Below are positions 58,717-64,000 of a DNA stretch of 64,000 bases, piece by piece (positions within the stretch are counted from its first letter, which is position 1; every line of letters starts with the position of its first letter). Source of the stretch: Serpentinimonas barnesii (GTDB lineage: Bacteria > Pseudomonadota > Gammaproteobacteria > Burkholderiales > Burkholderiaceae_C); assembly GCF_000696225.1 (NCBI RefSeq), contig NZ_BAWN01000005.1, positions 55,727 through 119,726 of the forward strand, read 5' to 3'. The position numbers were made by a program, and so were the translations under genes. A model generated the notes under the pieces. That model was not told the origin of the DNA. It made no database searches and saw nothing but the letters and a program-made list of their open reading frames with translations.

Positions 58717-59102
58717 GCTCAAGCAAGCTAAATCCCTTGGTAATTCACGGCTGGACGGTTTTTGCCCACCCGCTGTTCCTTGCGCAACTTGAAGTCTTGG
58801 CGCGGCAGGTCGATGCCTTCAAGCATAAGGACCCGGTCGGGTACGTGAAGAAGAACGCCACCAAGCGACTGGCGGCGGTCACCAAGTTGGCATTCGGCGT
58901 CATCCCGCAGGACCCGGCACGGCAGGAATACCGGCAAGGCAACACCCTCGGCGACGACCATAAACACTGGTTCAGGGCAAAGTTCTTTCAGCGGTACCGA
59001 CTGTTCTTCCGCTACCACGCGCAAGCCAAGGTAATCGTGCTCGCTTGGGTCAATGACGAGGACACCAAGCGCGCCTACGTGTCACATCCCGGACGATCAT
59101 AA
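58713..59102 (+). CDS. yhaV: YhaV-type ribonuclease toxin
   Basis: A 129-residue RelE-superfamily ribosome-dependent RNase partner of PrlF. Family segments are INGW-like VIHGWTVFAHPLFLAQ, KRLAAVTKLAFGVIPQDPARQEYRQG, and HWFRAKFFQRYRLFFRYH with VIVLAWVNDEDTKRAY. It appears intact although its last 27 bases overlap the end of an antisense transposase remnant. Confidence 0.93.
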   Translation: MSSSKLNPLVIHGWTVFAHPLFLAQLEVLARQVDAFKHKDPVGYVKKNATKRLAAVTKLAFGVIPQDPARQEYRQGNTLGDDHKHWFRAKFFQRYRLFFRYHAQAKVIVLAWVNDEDTKRAYVSHPGRS

Positions 59103-59219
59103 GGCGCCCGAGGAAAGAGATGAGGATGTGAAGCGTACCATGCTTTCATGGCCTGCAAGGGCGTTTGGCTCTTGAGGGCTGACTGGGGCAGTTGATGGTT
59201 ATAAAGGTGCGCATGTCCA
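59076..59219 (-). pseudogene. IS481-like transposase, C-terminal fragment
   Basis: On the minus strand the frame ending at 59076 reads AHLYNHQLPQSALKSQTP, then LQAMKAWYASHPHLF, the recognisable C-terminal tail of an IS481-type DDE transposase. Everything upstream of about 59219 is missing, replaced by IS66 sequence. It has no start codon. Its 3' end overlaps yhaV antisense. The family assignment is from memory of the QLPQSAL...TPLQAMK pattern. Confidence 0.65.
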
Positions 59220-59259
59220 GCGGCTGCAGCGCCAGCCAGATGGTGTCGATGCGAATCAT
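59146..59259 (-). pseudogene. IS66-like TnpB, first codons only
   Basis: ATG 59259 overlaps the end of the tnpA remnant (ATGA), as in intact IS66 elements. The first 17 residues (MIRIDTIWLALQPLDMR) match the IS66 TnpB N-terminus; after that the frame runs into the IS481 fragment and stops at 59146. So tnpB was cut at about 59212-59220. Confidence 0.65.
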
Positions 59260-59730
59260 GACAGCAGCAGCTTGAGGATGGAGGCGCACTGGCTGTGCTG
59301 ATCGGCAGGCAGGCTCAGGCTGGCTTGCAACTCACCGCGGCTGATGCTCAGGTGCAGCCGCTCATTGCCTGTGGGACTGACCAGTGGCGCGCAGTGGCCG
59401 GCGGCTGAAACCTGTGGCGCCAGCGGGTGTGGCGGTGCCGGGTGTGGCGAGCACGCCGCCCTGGGTCTGTCGTCGGTGTTGTGCGATCCAGCGGCGCAGC
59501 AAGTTGGCATTGAGTCCGTGGGCCTTGGCAATGGCGGCCGTGCCAGCACCGGGCTCGGCGCAGGCAGCAACCATCTGGGCTTTGAAGGCTGCAGGGTAGT
59601 GAGCGCGTTTGCGGCCCGCAGCGGGGAGTTGTGTATCGCAAGCAGTGTGCATGTGTCCATCCAAAATGAAGTGGACACGATGGTCTCAGGCTGATCGGCT
59701 GCCTGCAAGATGGGTTGGCGGGACGCTTAC
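59212..59730 (-). mobile_element. IS66-family element, 5' end remnant
   Basis: The left end reads GTAAGCG on the minus strand from 59730, the conserved tip of IS66 family inverted repeats. It is followed by about 80 bases of leader, the tnpA remnant and the first codons of tnpB. The rest of tnpB, tnpC and the right end are gone. The tip joins directly to the coding sequence of a ParB-domain gene, showing the original insertion site. Confidence 0.65.
59256..59652 (-). pseudogene. IS66-like TnpA remnant, frameshifted
   Basis: From ATG 59652, AHYPAAFKAQMVAACAEPGAG and HGLNANLLRRWI are the TnpA helix-turn-helix. The frame then shifts, at roughly 59400-59500, because the TnpA C-terminal end (LHLSISRGELQASLSLPAD) is read in another frame ending at 59256. 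Likely inactive. Confidence 0.7.
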
Positions 59731-60193
59731 CCTCGGGTGCCACATCCTCGTCGGTCTGACCCTCGTGGTTGGGCTCATCGCCGGCCATGATATCCAGCAA
59801 CTCATCGGCATCGAAGCCGGTGAGCGCCAGATCGAAGTCATCGAGCTTGAGTTCTTCGAGTTCGAGCCGCAGCAGATCCTCGTCCCAGTCCGCCCAGGTG
59901 GCCGATCGGTTGGCGAGGATACGCAAGGCCTTGATCTGTGTTGGTGTCAGATCATCGGCTAGGATCACCGGTAGCTGCTCAAGACCCAGCCGCAGCGCGG
60001 CTTTAAGGTGCAGATGGCCGTCGACCACCTCTGCCGTGCTCTTGGCGATGATCGGGATGCGGAACCCGAATTCGGCAATGACAGCCGCCATCTGATCGAC
60101 GGCGTGATCGTTCTTCCTCGGATTTCTGGCATACGGGATCAGCCGGCTGGTCGGCCAGAGTTCGATCCTATCGGCGAGCACTTGCTGTTTCAT
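59731..60193 (-). pseudogene. ParB N-domain protein (methylase-associated type), truncated by IS66
   Basis: ATG 60193 starts MKQQVLADRIELWPTSRLIPYARNPRK, then a ParB/sulfiredoxin-like domain (EFGFRIPIIAKS, EVVDGHLHLKAALRLGLEQLPVI) and TPTQIKALRILANRSA. This architecture usually continues into an N4/N6 DNA methyltransferase in prophages and islands. About 154 codons remain; the frame then enters the IS66 end at 59730 and reads nonsense to 59348. The methylase half is absent. Confidence 0.75.
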
Positions 60194-60194
60194 A

Positions 60195-60205
60195 GTTGTA
60201 CAATA
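60195..60205. promoter_or_regulatory. TGTACA operator-like site upstream of yefM
   Basis: GTTGTACAATA contains the palindromic TGTACA core at 60197-60202, known as the hexamer recognised by YefM/YefM-YoeB in E. coli. It lies 31 bases before the yefM ATG and 2 bases from the start of the truncated ParB gene, so it could affect both. Confidence 0.6.
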
Positions 60206-60232
60206 TCTCTGTCCAATTAATGGGAAGCCGCC

Positions 60233-60514
60233 ATGACCATCGAAACCACCTACAGCCAAGCCCGCGAGCAACTCAAGGCGCTCATGGACCGTGCGGTCGA
60301 TGACCGCGAAGTGGTTCTGGTGCGCCGCCGCTCGGGCGGAGCGGTTGCCTTGATTGCCGCCGATGAGTTGCAAAGCCTGATGGAGACGGCGCATCTGCTG
60401 CGCTCGCCCAAGAATGCCCAGCGTCTGCTGGCCGCTTTGGCACGCGCCCGGACTGGCGATGTCGCCCCGACCGCTGTTGACGCCCTTGAGCAGCACCATG
60501 GCCTCCAAGCCTGA
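60233..60514 (+). CDS. yefM: YefM/Phd-type antitoxin
   Basis: A 93-residue antitoxin: TTYSQAREQLKALMDRAVDDREVVLVRRRSGG is the Phd/YefM DNA-binding N-domain, AALIAADELQSLMETAHLLRSPKNAQRLLAAL the toxin-binding helix. It neutralises YoeB and autorepresses. ATG 60233 follows GGGAAG. Overlaps yoeB by 17 bases. Confidence 0.92.
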   Translation: MTIETTYSQAREQLKALMDRAVDDREVVLVRRRSGGAVALIAADELQSLMETAHLLRSPKNAQRLLAALARARTGDVAPTAVDALEQHHGLQA

Positions 60515-60776
60515 AGCCAAACGGGTCGCGGTGTTTCAGCCCGAGTTTCTGGAGGACTTGAGCTACTGGGTCGAGACAGAACGTCGCACGGCCAAGCGCT
60601 TGCTGGAACTGGTCAAGGCTGTGCTGCGCGATCCCTTCAAGGGCATCGGCAATCCCGAGCCGCTGAAGTACCTCGGCTCGGATGTCTGGTCACGCCGCAT
60701 CACGCAAGAGCACCGCTGCGTGTATCTGGTGAAAGCCGATCGGATCGAGTTTCTGCAGGGGCGTTACCACTACTGA
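60498..60776 (+). CDS. yoeB: YoeB/Txe-type ribosome-dependent mRNase toxin
   Basis: A 92-residue RelE-fold toxin. FQPEFLEDLSYWVETERRTAKRLLELVKAVLRDPFKGIGNPEPLKYLGSDVWSRRITQEHRCVYLV is the family core (shown here only as its location, 14-79), and the catalytic C-terminal GRYHY is intact. ATG 60498 is inside yefM, as usual. Confidence 0.3.
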   Translation: MASKPEAKRVAVFQPEFLEDLSYWVETERRTAKRLLELVKAVLRDPFKGIGNPEPLKYLGSDVWSRRITQEHRCVYLVKADRIEFLQGRYHY

Positions 60777-60807
60777 CTTTGCGTTCTGCATCGACCATCG
60801 AGGTTCA

Positions 60808-61335
60808 ATGGCTCATGCCACCCTTGGCCGAGTGGAGCAGTTTGGGTGGCCGCCGGGGGTCACTTACCAAATACCCAGCCCAGCCGGTGGCGTGCGGCTG
60901 GAGACTTTCGTGCCTTGGACGCTGGTCAAGCGCGGGGTCAGGCAGCAAATCATCACGCCCTTGGATGCGCCGCAGGCCTTCCAGCACGAAGCCCAGCGCG
61001 AACGCCAGTCGCGCCAGAGGGTGCCAAACACCCCTTTGCTGCGGGCGCTGGGCCAGGCGCACCATTGGCAGCGGCTGCTGGATGAGGGGCGCATGGCATC
61101 GGTGTCCGAGATCGCACAGGCCGAAGGCATCGACCCCACGCAGGTGCGCCGCCTGCTGCGCCTGACCCTGCTGGCACCGCAGATGATCGAGCAGTTGCTG
61201 CGCTCGCCCAACAGGGCACTGGAGCAGGTGCTGCGCCTGCCTTGGCACAGCGGCTGGGATGCGCAGATGCGGGGGCACGATGCGGGCGCTGCGCCTGACC
61301 CTGCCGGCGCTGACCCTGCTGATCACCCGACCTGA
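60808..61335 (+). CDS. HTH protein of the recombinase-associated type
   Basis: A 175-residue protein. The middle (PNTPLLRALGQAHHWQRLL) and the HTH (SVSEIAQAEGIDPTQVRRLLRL, about 98-120) resemble small proteins encoded beside large serine recombinases in proteobacterial islands. The N-terminal part (VRLETFVPWTLVKRGVRQQII) fits too. The recombinase and its usual DUF2924 neighbour are not in the window. It starts 31 bases after yoeB. Function unknown; possibly a recombination accessory or repressor. Confidence 0.65.
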   Translation: MAHATLGRVEQFGWPPGVTYQIPSPAGGVRLETFVPWTLVKRGVRQQIITPLDAPQAFQHEAQRERQSRQRVPNTPLLRALGQAHHWQRLLDEGRMASVSEIAQAEGIDPTQVRRLLRLTLLAPQMIEQLLRSPNRALEQVLRLPWHSGWDAQMRGHDAGAAPDPAGADPADHPT

Positions 61336-61338
61336 TCT

Positions 61339-61821
61339 ATGATCCTTGGCGCAGCCGCCTTCACCGCTTTGTCGGCTCCAGCCACCACACCCAGCAAGGT
61401 TGAATACACGCCCGAGCCCTGGCGCAGACGCAATCTGTTTTTTGGTGAGGTCCGTGCTCTGGAGCGTGCTCTGGGGCGAGACGCTGGAGCAGCGCTTGCT
61501 CAAGATCCAAAGTGGCGCATTGCGTGAGCGCCCAGCATCGGTTATCTGCCAAGTTTCCAGCGGGCCAGCCAGTTCGATCTGGCCCTCAACACCTGGCAGG
61601 AGGTTGAGGGCGTGCAGGTCGAATCGGTGTGCGTGCTCGACGACCGGCCATCCATGTTCCAAGAGGATGCGCACCGCTTGACCTCGTGGCATCCGCAGTT
61701 CATCTGGACCCACCCCGCTCTGGGCTTGTCGGATGCGGGTACGCAAGAGGCCCTGTCGCAGTGGACGAGTGCGCCCGTGATGGGGCGGCAAGCAGCGCCA
61801 CCGGAGGCGCCACAGGTTTGA
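61339..61821 (+). pseudogene. Decayed reading frame, unrecognised
   Basis: One frame is open from 61339 to 61821 apart from a single TGA at 61525-61527. The second half (SQFDLALNTWQEVEGVQVES, then SWHPQFIWTHPALGLSD) has protein-like composition and high-GC host codon use. I do not recognise the family. It could be one gene with a stop mutation, two fragments, or a gene starting after the stop without a good start codon. Confidence 0.4.
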
Positions 61822-61918
61822 GTTTGCACCGGCTGAGAGTGCGCCGGTGTGAGCGGCGGGGGCAAGCTCCACAGTTTGGCGGGCTGCTGCCGTGGCTTCG
61901 TCGGTGCTGCTGGGTGGC

Positions 61919-62020
61919 TGGCCTTCGCGGAACGGAACGGGCTCACCGCGCTTGCTTTCCTGTATGGCCCCGGCCATAATCTTGGAAAGCGGCACGGCGT
62001 TCCAAGGCTGCGGCAGCCTT
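61919..62020. repeat. Cassette-associated repeat, copy A
   Basis: About 100 bases homologous (roughly 70% by eye) to 63832-63932 in the same orientation. Both share TTGCTTTCCTG, CCGGCCATAATC and GCGTTCCAAGGCT. On the minus strand both read PWNA..L..IMAGA.QESK, then G.PVPF.E. Copy A ends 10 bases before attC1, so it belongs to the 3' part of a preceding cassette. Confidence 0.7.
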
Positions 62021-62030
62021 GTCCCACGGC

Positions 62031-62090
62031 ACCCAACCTGCGGATCAAACGGACGCGCCTTCGGCCCGCCGGTTAACCTCAATGTTAGGC
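62031..62090 (+). other. attC: Integron attC site 1
   Basis: Sixty bases between R'' ACCCAAC (62031-62037, fits RYYYAAC) and R' GTTAGGC (62084-62090, fits GTTRRRY). The inner arms ATCAAACGG / CCGGTTAACC around the central CGCGCCTTCGGC follow the layout of 60-bp attC sites such as that of aadA cassettes. It closes the preceding cassette and opens the one at 62096. Confidence 0.85.
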
Positions 62091-62095
62091 TCGCC

Positions 62096-62812
62096 ATGTC
62101 AGCAAAAGAGTTGGAATCAATTTTCCTGATAGCGGTCGTGGTACTCATGGCCTATCTGGGTTTTAGGTCCTCAAACATGAACAATCAGATCAAGGCCGAC
62201 AAGCTCAAGAAGCGTGAAGAGGAAATACAAGAAGAACTTGCTTTCATAAGGTCAACGAGGAAACACTTCCCAGACAGGGAGGCAGTCGTCTCAGCTCTTC
62301 TAGAGCGCTACACGTGGCAGCAAGTATTCGAAGGCTTTGGCATTGGGGTGTTGGAGATGGAACTTCTGCGAAGCCTGCGCTCATGCTCATCCATTTCGCT
62401 ACCCAACCCTAACGCGGTAGATCTGAATAATGAGGAGCGCCAAGTGCTTCGAGATGCAAAGAAGGCTGCCGACACGTTCGGCGAAGATCGTGACCTAGAG
62501 TCTTGCTACCAAGAGCCAACCGTTCGAACACTTAGGGATCTAGCGCTAGCTGGACTTGTGGACTCTCAGGCCACAGGCGACACGGAAGGCCGAGAGTTCA
62601 AAGTCTCTATTACTTTGCGCGGTCGCCAACTACTGAAGCTCGATAAGAAGTTCAGATCCACTGACTCAAGGTTCGAAATACCAAGCCGCCTTTTTCAAAC
62701 GACCGACGCCCGGAGCGAGTTCGCTTCAGTCGTAAGAGTGGTGCTCGGCGTCGGCGAACCCAACCCCTCCTTCAAGCGGACGGTGACGGCGCCGCTTAAG
62801 TCAAACGGTTAG
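62096..62812 (+). CDS. Cassette protein: membrane anchor, coiled coil, winged-helix-like domain
   Basis: A 238-residue orphan cassette gene. One N-terminal helix spans the membrane (about 8-23, SIFLIAVVVLMAYLGF). A charged coiled-coil stretch (about 30-60) follows, then a soluble domain in which TVRTLRDLALAGLVDSQ and REFKVSITLRGRQLLKL resemble a winged helix with wing. GC is visibly lower than the host genes and AGA/AGG/ATA-type codons appear. The start codon is 5 bases after attC1 and the stop lies inside attC2, classic for a cassette. No function is assigned; the last ~18 residues are encoded by the attC site. Confidence 0.75.
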   Translation: MSAKELESIFLIAVVVLMAYLGFRSSNMNNQIKADKLKKREEEIQEELAFIRSTRKHFPDREAVVSALLERYTWQQVFEGFGIGVLEMELLRSLRSCSSISLPNPNAVDLNNEERQVLRDAKKAADTFGEDRDLESCYQEPTVRTLRDLALAGLVDSQATGDTEGREFKVSITLRGRQLLKLDKKFRSTDSRFEIPSRLFQTTDARSEFASVVRVVLGVGEPNPSFKRTVTAPLKSNG

Positions 62813-62814
62813 AT
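62758..62814 (+). other. attC: Integron attC site 2
   Basis: Fifty-seven bases from R'' ACCCAAC (62758-62764) to R' GTTAGAT (62808-62814). Inner arms TTCAAGCGG / CCGCTTAAG pair around a short GC-rich centre. It overlaps the 3' end of the preceding cassette gene, and the TIR gene starts 6 bases after it. Confidence 0.87.
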
Positions 62815-62819
62815 TTCTC

Positions 62820-63683
62820 ATGCCACATACACACGACTTTTTTATCAGCCACAGTTCCGCGACGAAGGAGTTGGCGCGTCACCTCTTCTACAACTCGATA
62901 GCTAATGGCTTGTTCCCTTGGTACGACGAGGCATTGCTTAACCTTGGCGATCAACTTGAGCAAGAGTTACAGCTTGGCATTGAAGCCAGCGAGTTATTCC
63001 TTCTCCTTCATAGCAAAGCAGCAATCGAAAAGAAGTGGGTTCCGTTTGAGATGAAAGCTGCTGAGGCTATTTACAAGAATGACCCGACATTCCGTCTGAT
63101 CGCAGTAAAGCTTGATGACGAACCACTTCCAGATTTCTGGCAGCAATTTCTCTATCATTCTTGGAGCAACGCTGACCAACCAAGATCCATCCTACGTCTA
63201 CTCTCCGAGCTTACAGGTCGGAATCCGATAGTACAGATTGCAGCTGCTGCCGTGCTGTCGACTGCACCATCAGATGCTTTCGTGAATTCATCAAGTACGG
63301 TCGCTGAACACGCGAGGAACTATGTTCTTTACTACTTGGGTCACGTAAAACAACTACTCTCCGCCGTACATCAAGTTGGTTACGACCAAGAGTTGCGTGA
63401 CACGCTAGCAAAGATTCTTCATCTGTCACTGTTTGAGCAATTGCCAGCACTTCAAGGGGGCATCATTCCGATCGCCCCCGCAATTTTTGAAGTGATTTTC
63501 ACAAATCGAATGCGGATACCTCCGCGAGTAACTATTGAGGGGCTACCTGCTCGCTACAACTGGATGCTAATCACCAACACTGAAATTGCCTGTCGTATTG
63601 CAATCACTGAGGCAGGAACATCGAAACCAGTCCAACATCCGGCACCACTGTCTATATCCATCATGCTTGATGCGGAGCTTTGA
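62820..63683 (+). CDS. TIR-domain protein in an integron cassette
   Basis: A 287-residue protein. An N-terminal TIR domain (about 5-140) has HDFFISHSSATKELARHL, GLFPWYDEALLNLGDQL and SELFLLLHSKAAIEKKW, with the putative NADase glutamate E77 in the W73-x3-E77 motif. The C-terminal ~140 residues (from NPIVQIAAAAVL) are not recognised; they contain NYVLYYLGHVKQLL and a strand-rich end. It has low host-like GC3 and lies between attC2 and attC3. Bacterial TIR proteins often act as NAD-depleting or signal-making effectors in phage defence; that role here is inference. No signal peptide. Confidence 0.85.
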   Translation: MPHTHDFFISHSSATKELARHLFYNSIANGLFPWYDEALLNLGDQLEQELQLGIEASELFLLLHSKAAIEKKWVPFEMKAAEAIYKNDPTFRLIAVKLDDEPLPDFWQQFLYHSWSNADQPRSILRLLSELTGRNPIVQIAAAAVLSTAPSDAFVNSSSTVAEHARNYVLYYLGHVKQLLSAVHQVGYDQELRDTLAKILHLSLFEQLPALQGGIIPIAPAIFEVIFTNRMRIPPRVTIEGLPARYNWMLITNTEIACRIAITEAGTSKPVQHPAPLSISIMLDAEL

Positions 63684-63691
63684 GTGACGAA

Positions 63692-63763
63692 ATCTAACCC
63701 GACGGTCAAGAGGGACGCTCCGCCAAAATGTGCGGCTCCGCGCCCCTTACCTTTACGTTAGGC
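63692..63763 (+). other. attC: Integron attC site 3
   Basis: Seventy-two bases from R'' ATCTAAC (63692-63698) to R' GTTAGGC (63757-63763). Arms TCAAGAGGGACGC / GCGCCCCTTACCTTTA and CCGCC / GCGG... around AAAATGT pair well. It begins 8 bases after the TIR stop and is the best-formed of the three sites. Confidence 0.9.
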
Positions 63764-63831
63764 CTCGCTCTGGCTTCTGCCACCCCACTTCCTCGCGCTC
63801 CGGCGGCGCTGCCCGGTTGCTGGCCTGCTGC

Positions 63832-63932
63832 TTGGACTTCGGGGAACGGCACAGGCACACCACCCTTGCTTTCCTGCAAGGCTCCGGCCATAATCTCCGG
63901 CAACGCCGCCGCGTTCCAAGGCTCCAGCACCC
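63832..63932. repeat. Cassette-associated repeat, copy B
   Basis: Homologue of 61919-62020, at the beginning of the cassette that starts after attC3. The 317 bases from 63684 to the window end hold attC3, this repeat and about 70 bases without a recognisable gene; on the minus strand a 74-codon frame ends in the conserved peptide. Confidence 0.7.
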
Positions 63933-64000
63933 TTCACTCCATCGCCTCTCAAGAAACACCCTTAAGAGGCGCGTAGATAAAAACTTACGGTTATGAAGAA

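Larger units (their letters stand above)
62031..64000 (+). mobile_element. Integron gene-cassette array (runs off the window)
   Basis: Three attC sites in the same orientation delimit two complete cassettes (62085-62808 and 62809-63757, cutting between G and TT of each core site) and the start of another. Gene orientation, the short distances from core site to start codon, and stop codons inside or near attC all fit. No intI or attI is visible, so this is either the interior of a chromosomal integron continuing past the window or an integrase-less attC cluster. Confidence 0.85.

Noticed and set aside
60805..62148. A 447-codon minus-strand frame spanning the HTH gene, the decayed frame and attC1
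   Set aside because: It crosses unrelated features and attC1; only its short part over repeat copy A shows conservation, reported separately.

Overview
The window is a high-GC bacterial chromosome segment that reads as a betaproteobacterium of order Burkholderiales, most likely family Comamonadaceae. The evidence is the gene order (thrS-infC-rpmI-rplT-pheST-ihfA; xseA-sodB; smpB/ratA-rnfH/DUF4124/guaB-guaA; exbB-exbD-lpxK; tctDE divergent from tctCBA) and a GC-rich 74-bp repeat after aceA of a kind I associate with this family. The genus cannot be fixed from the sequence alone.

From 1 to about 50.8 kb the content is mostly housekeeping. It opens with the 3' part of isocitrate lyase, two identical 74-bp repeats and a terminator, then a translation operon (threonyl-tRNA synthetase, IF3 with a probable AUC start codon, L35, L20, both phenylalanyl-tRNA synthetase subunits, IHF alpha). 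Next come a DNA-repair methyltransferase, tRNA-Gly(CCC), an AMIN-domain amidase, tsaE, queG and tRNA-Ser(UGA). A FeeM-like acyltransferase faces a membrane GGDEF/EAL protein, and a (CACCCG)n tract separates that gene from a DinG-type helicase. dcd, a cupin, a TctDE two-component system with its divergent TctCBA tricarboxylate transporter, a DMT exporter, a 178-bp palindromic element touching the thyA stop codon, an Mrr-type endonuclease, a glycolate/lactate-oxidase-like flavoprotein, YihY, MetY, aroC/aroQ, CcdAB, glnS, lpxK-exbD-exbB, xseA, sodB, smpB, ratA-rnfH and guaB-guaA follow. A MntA-HepT toxin-antitoxin pair lies between guaB and guaA.

From 50.8 kb to the end the segment is an accessory island rich in defence and mobility functions. 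A complete type I Wadjet operon (jetABCD) comes directly after guaA. It is followed by an unknown gene, a PrlF-YhaV toxin-antitoxin pair, overlapping IS481 and IS66 scars, a ParB-domain gene cut off by the IS66 end, a YefM-YoeB pair, a small HTH protein of the recombinase-associated type and a decayed reading frame. The last 2 kb are an integron gene-cassette array: three attC sites (57-72 bp), an orphan membrane/winged-helix-like cassette gene, a TIR-domain cassette gene with the catalytic W-x3-E glutamate, and the beginning of another cassette. No integrase lies in the window. The cassette genes have visibly lower GC and different codon use from the rest.

The most promising material is the TIR cassette inside an attC array beside Wadjet and several toxin-antitoxin modules: a candidate mobile, integron-borne defence gene with an unclassified C-terminal domain.
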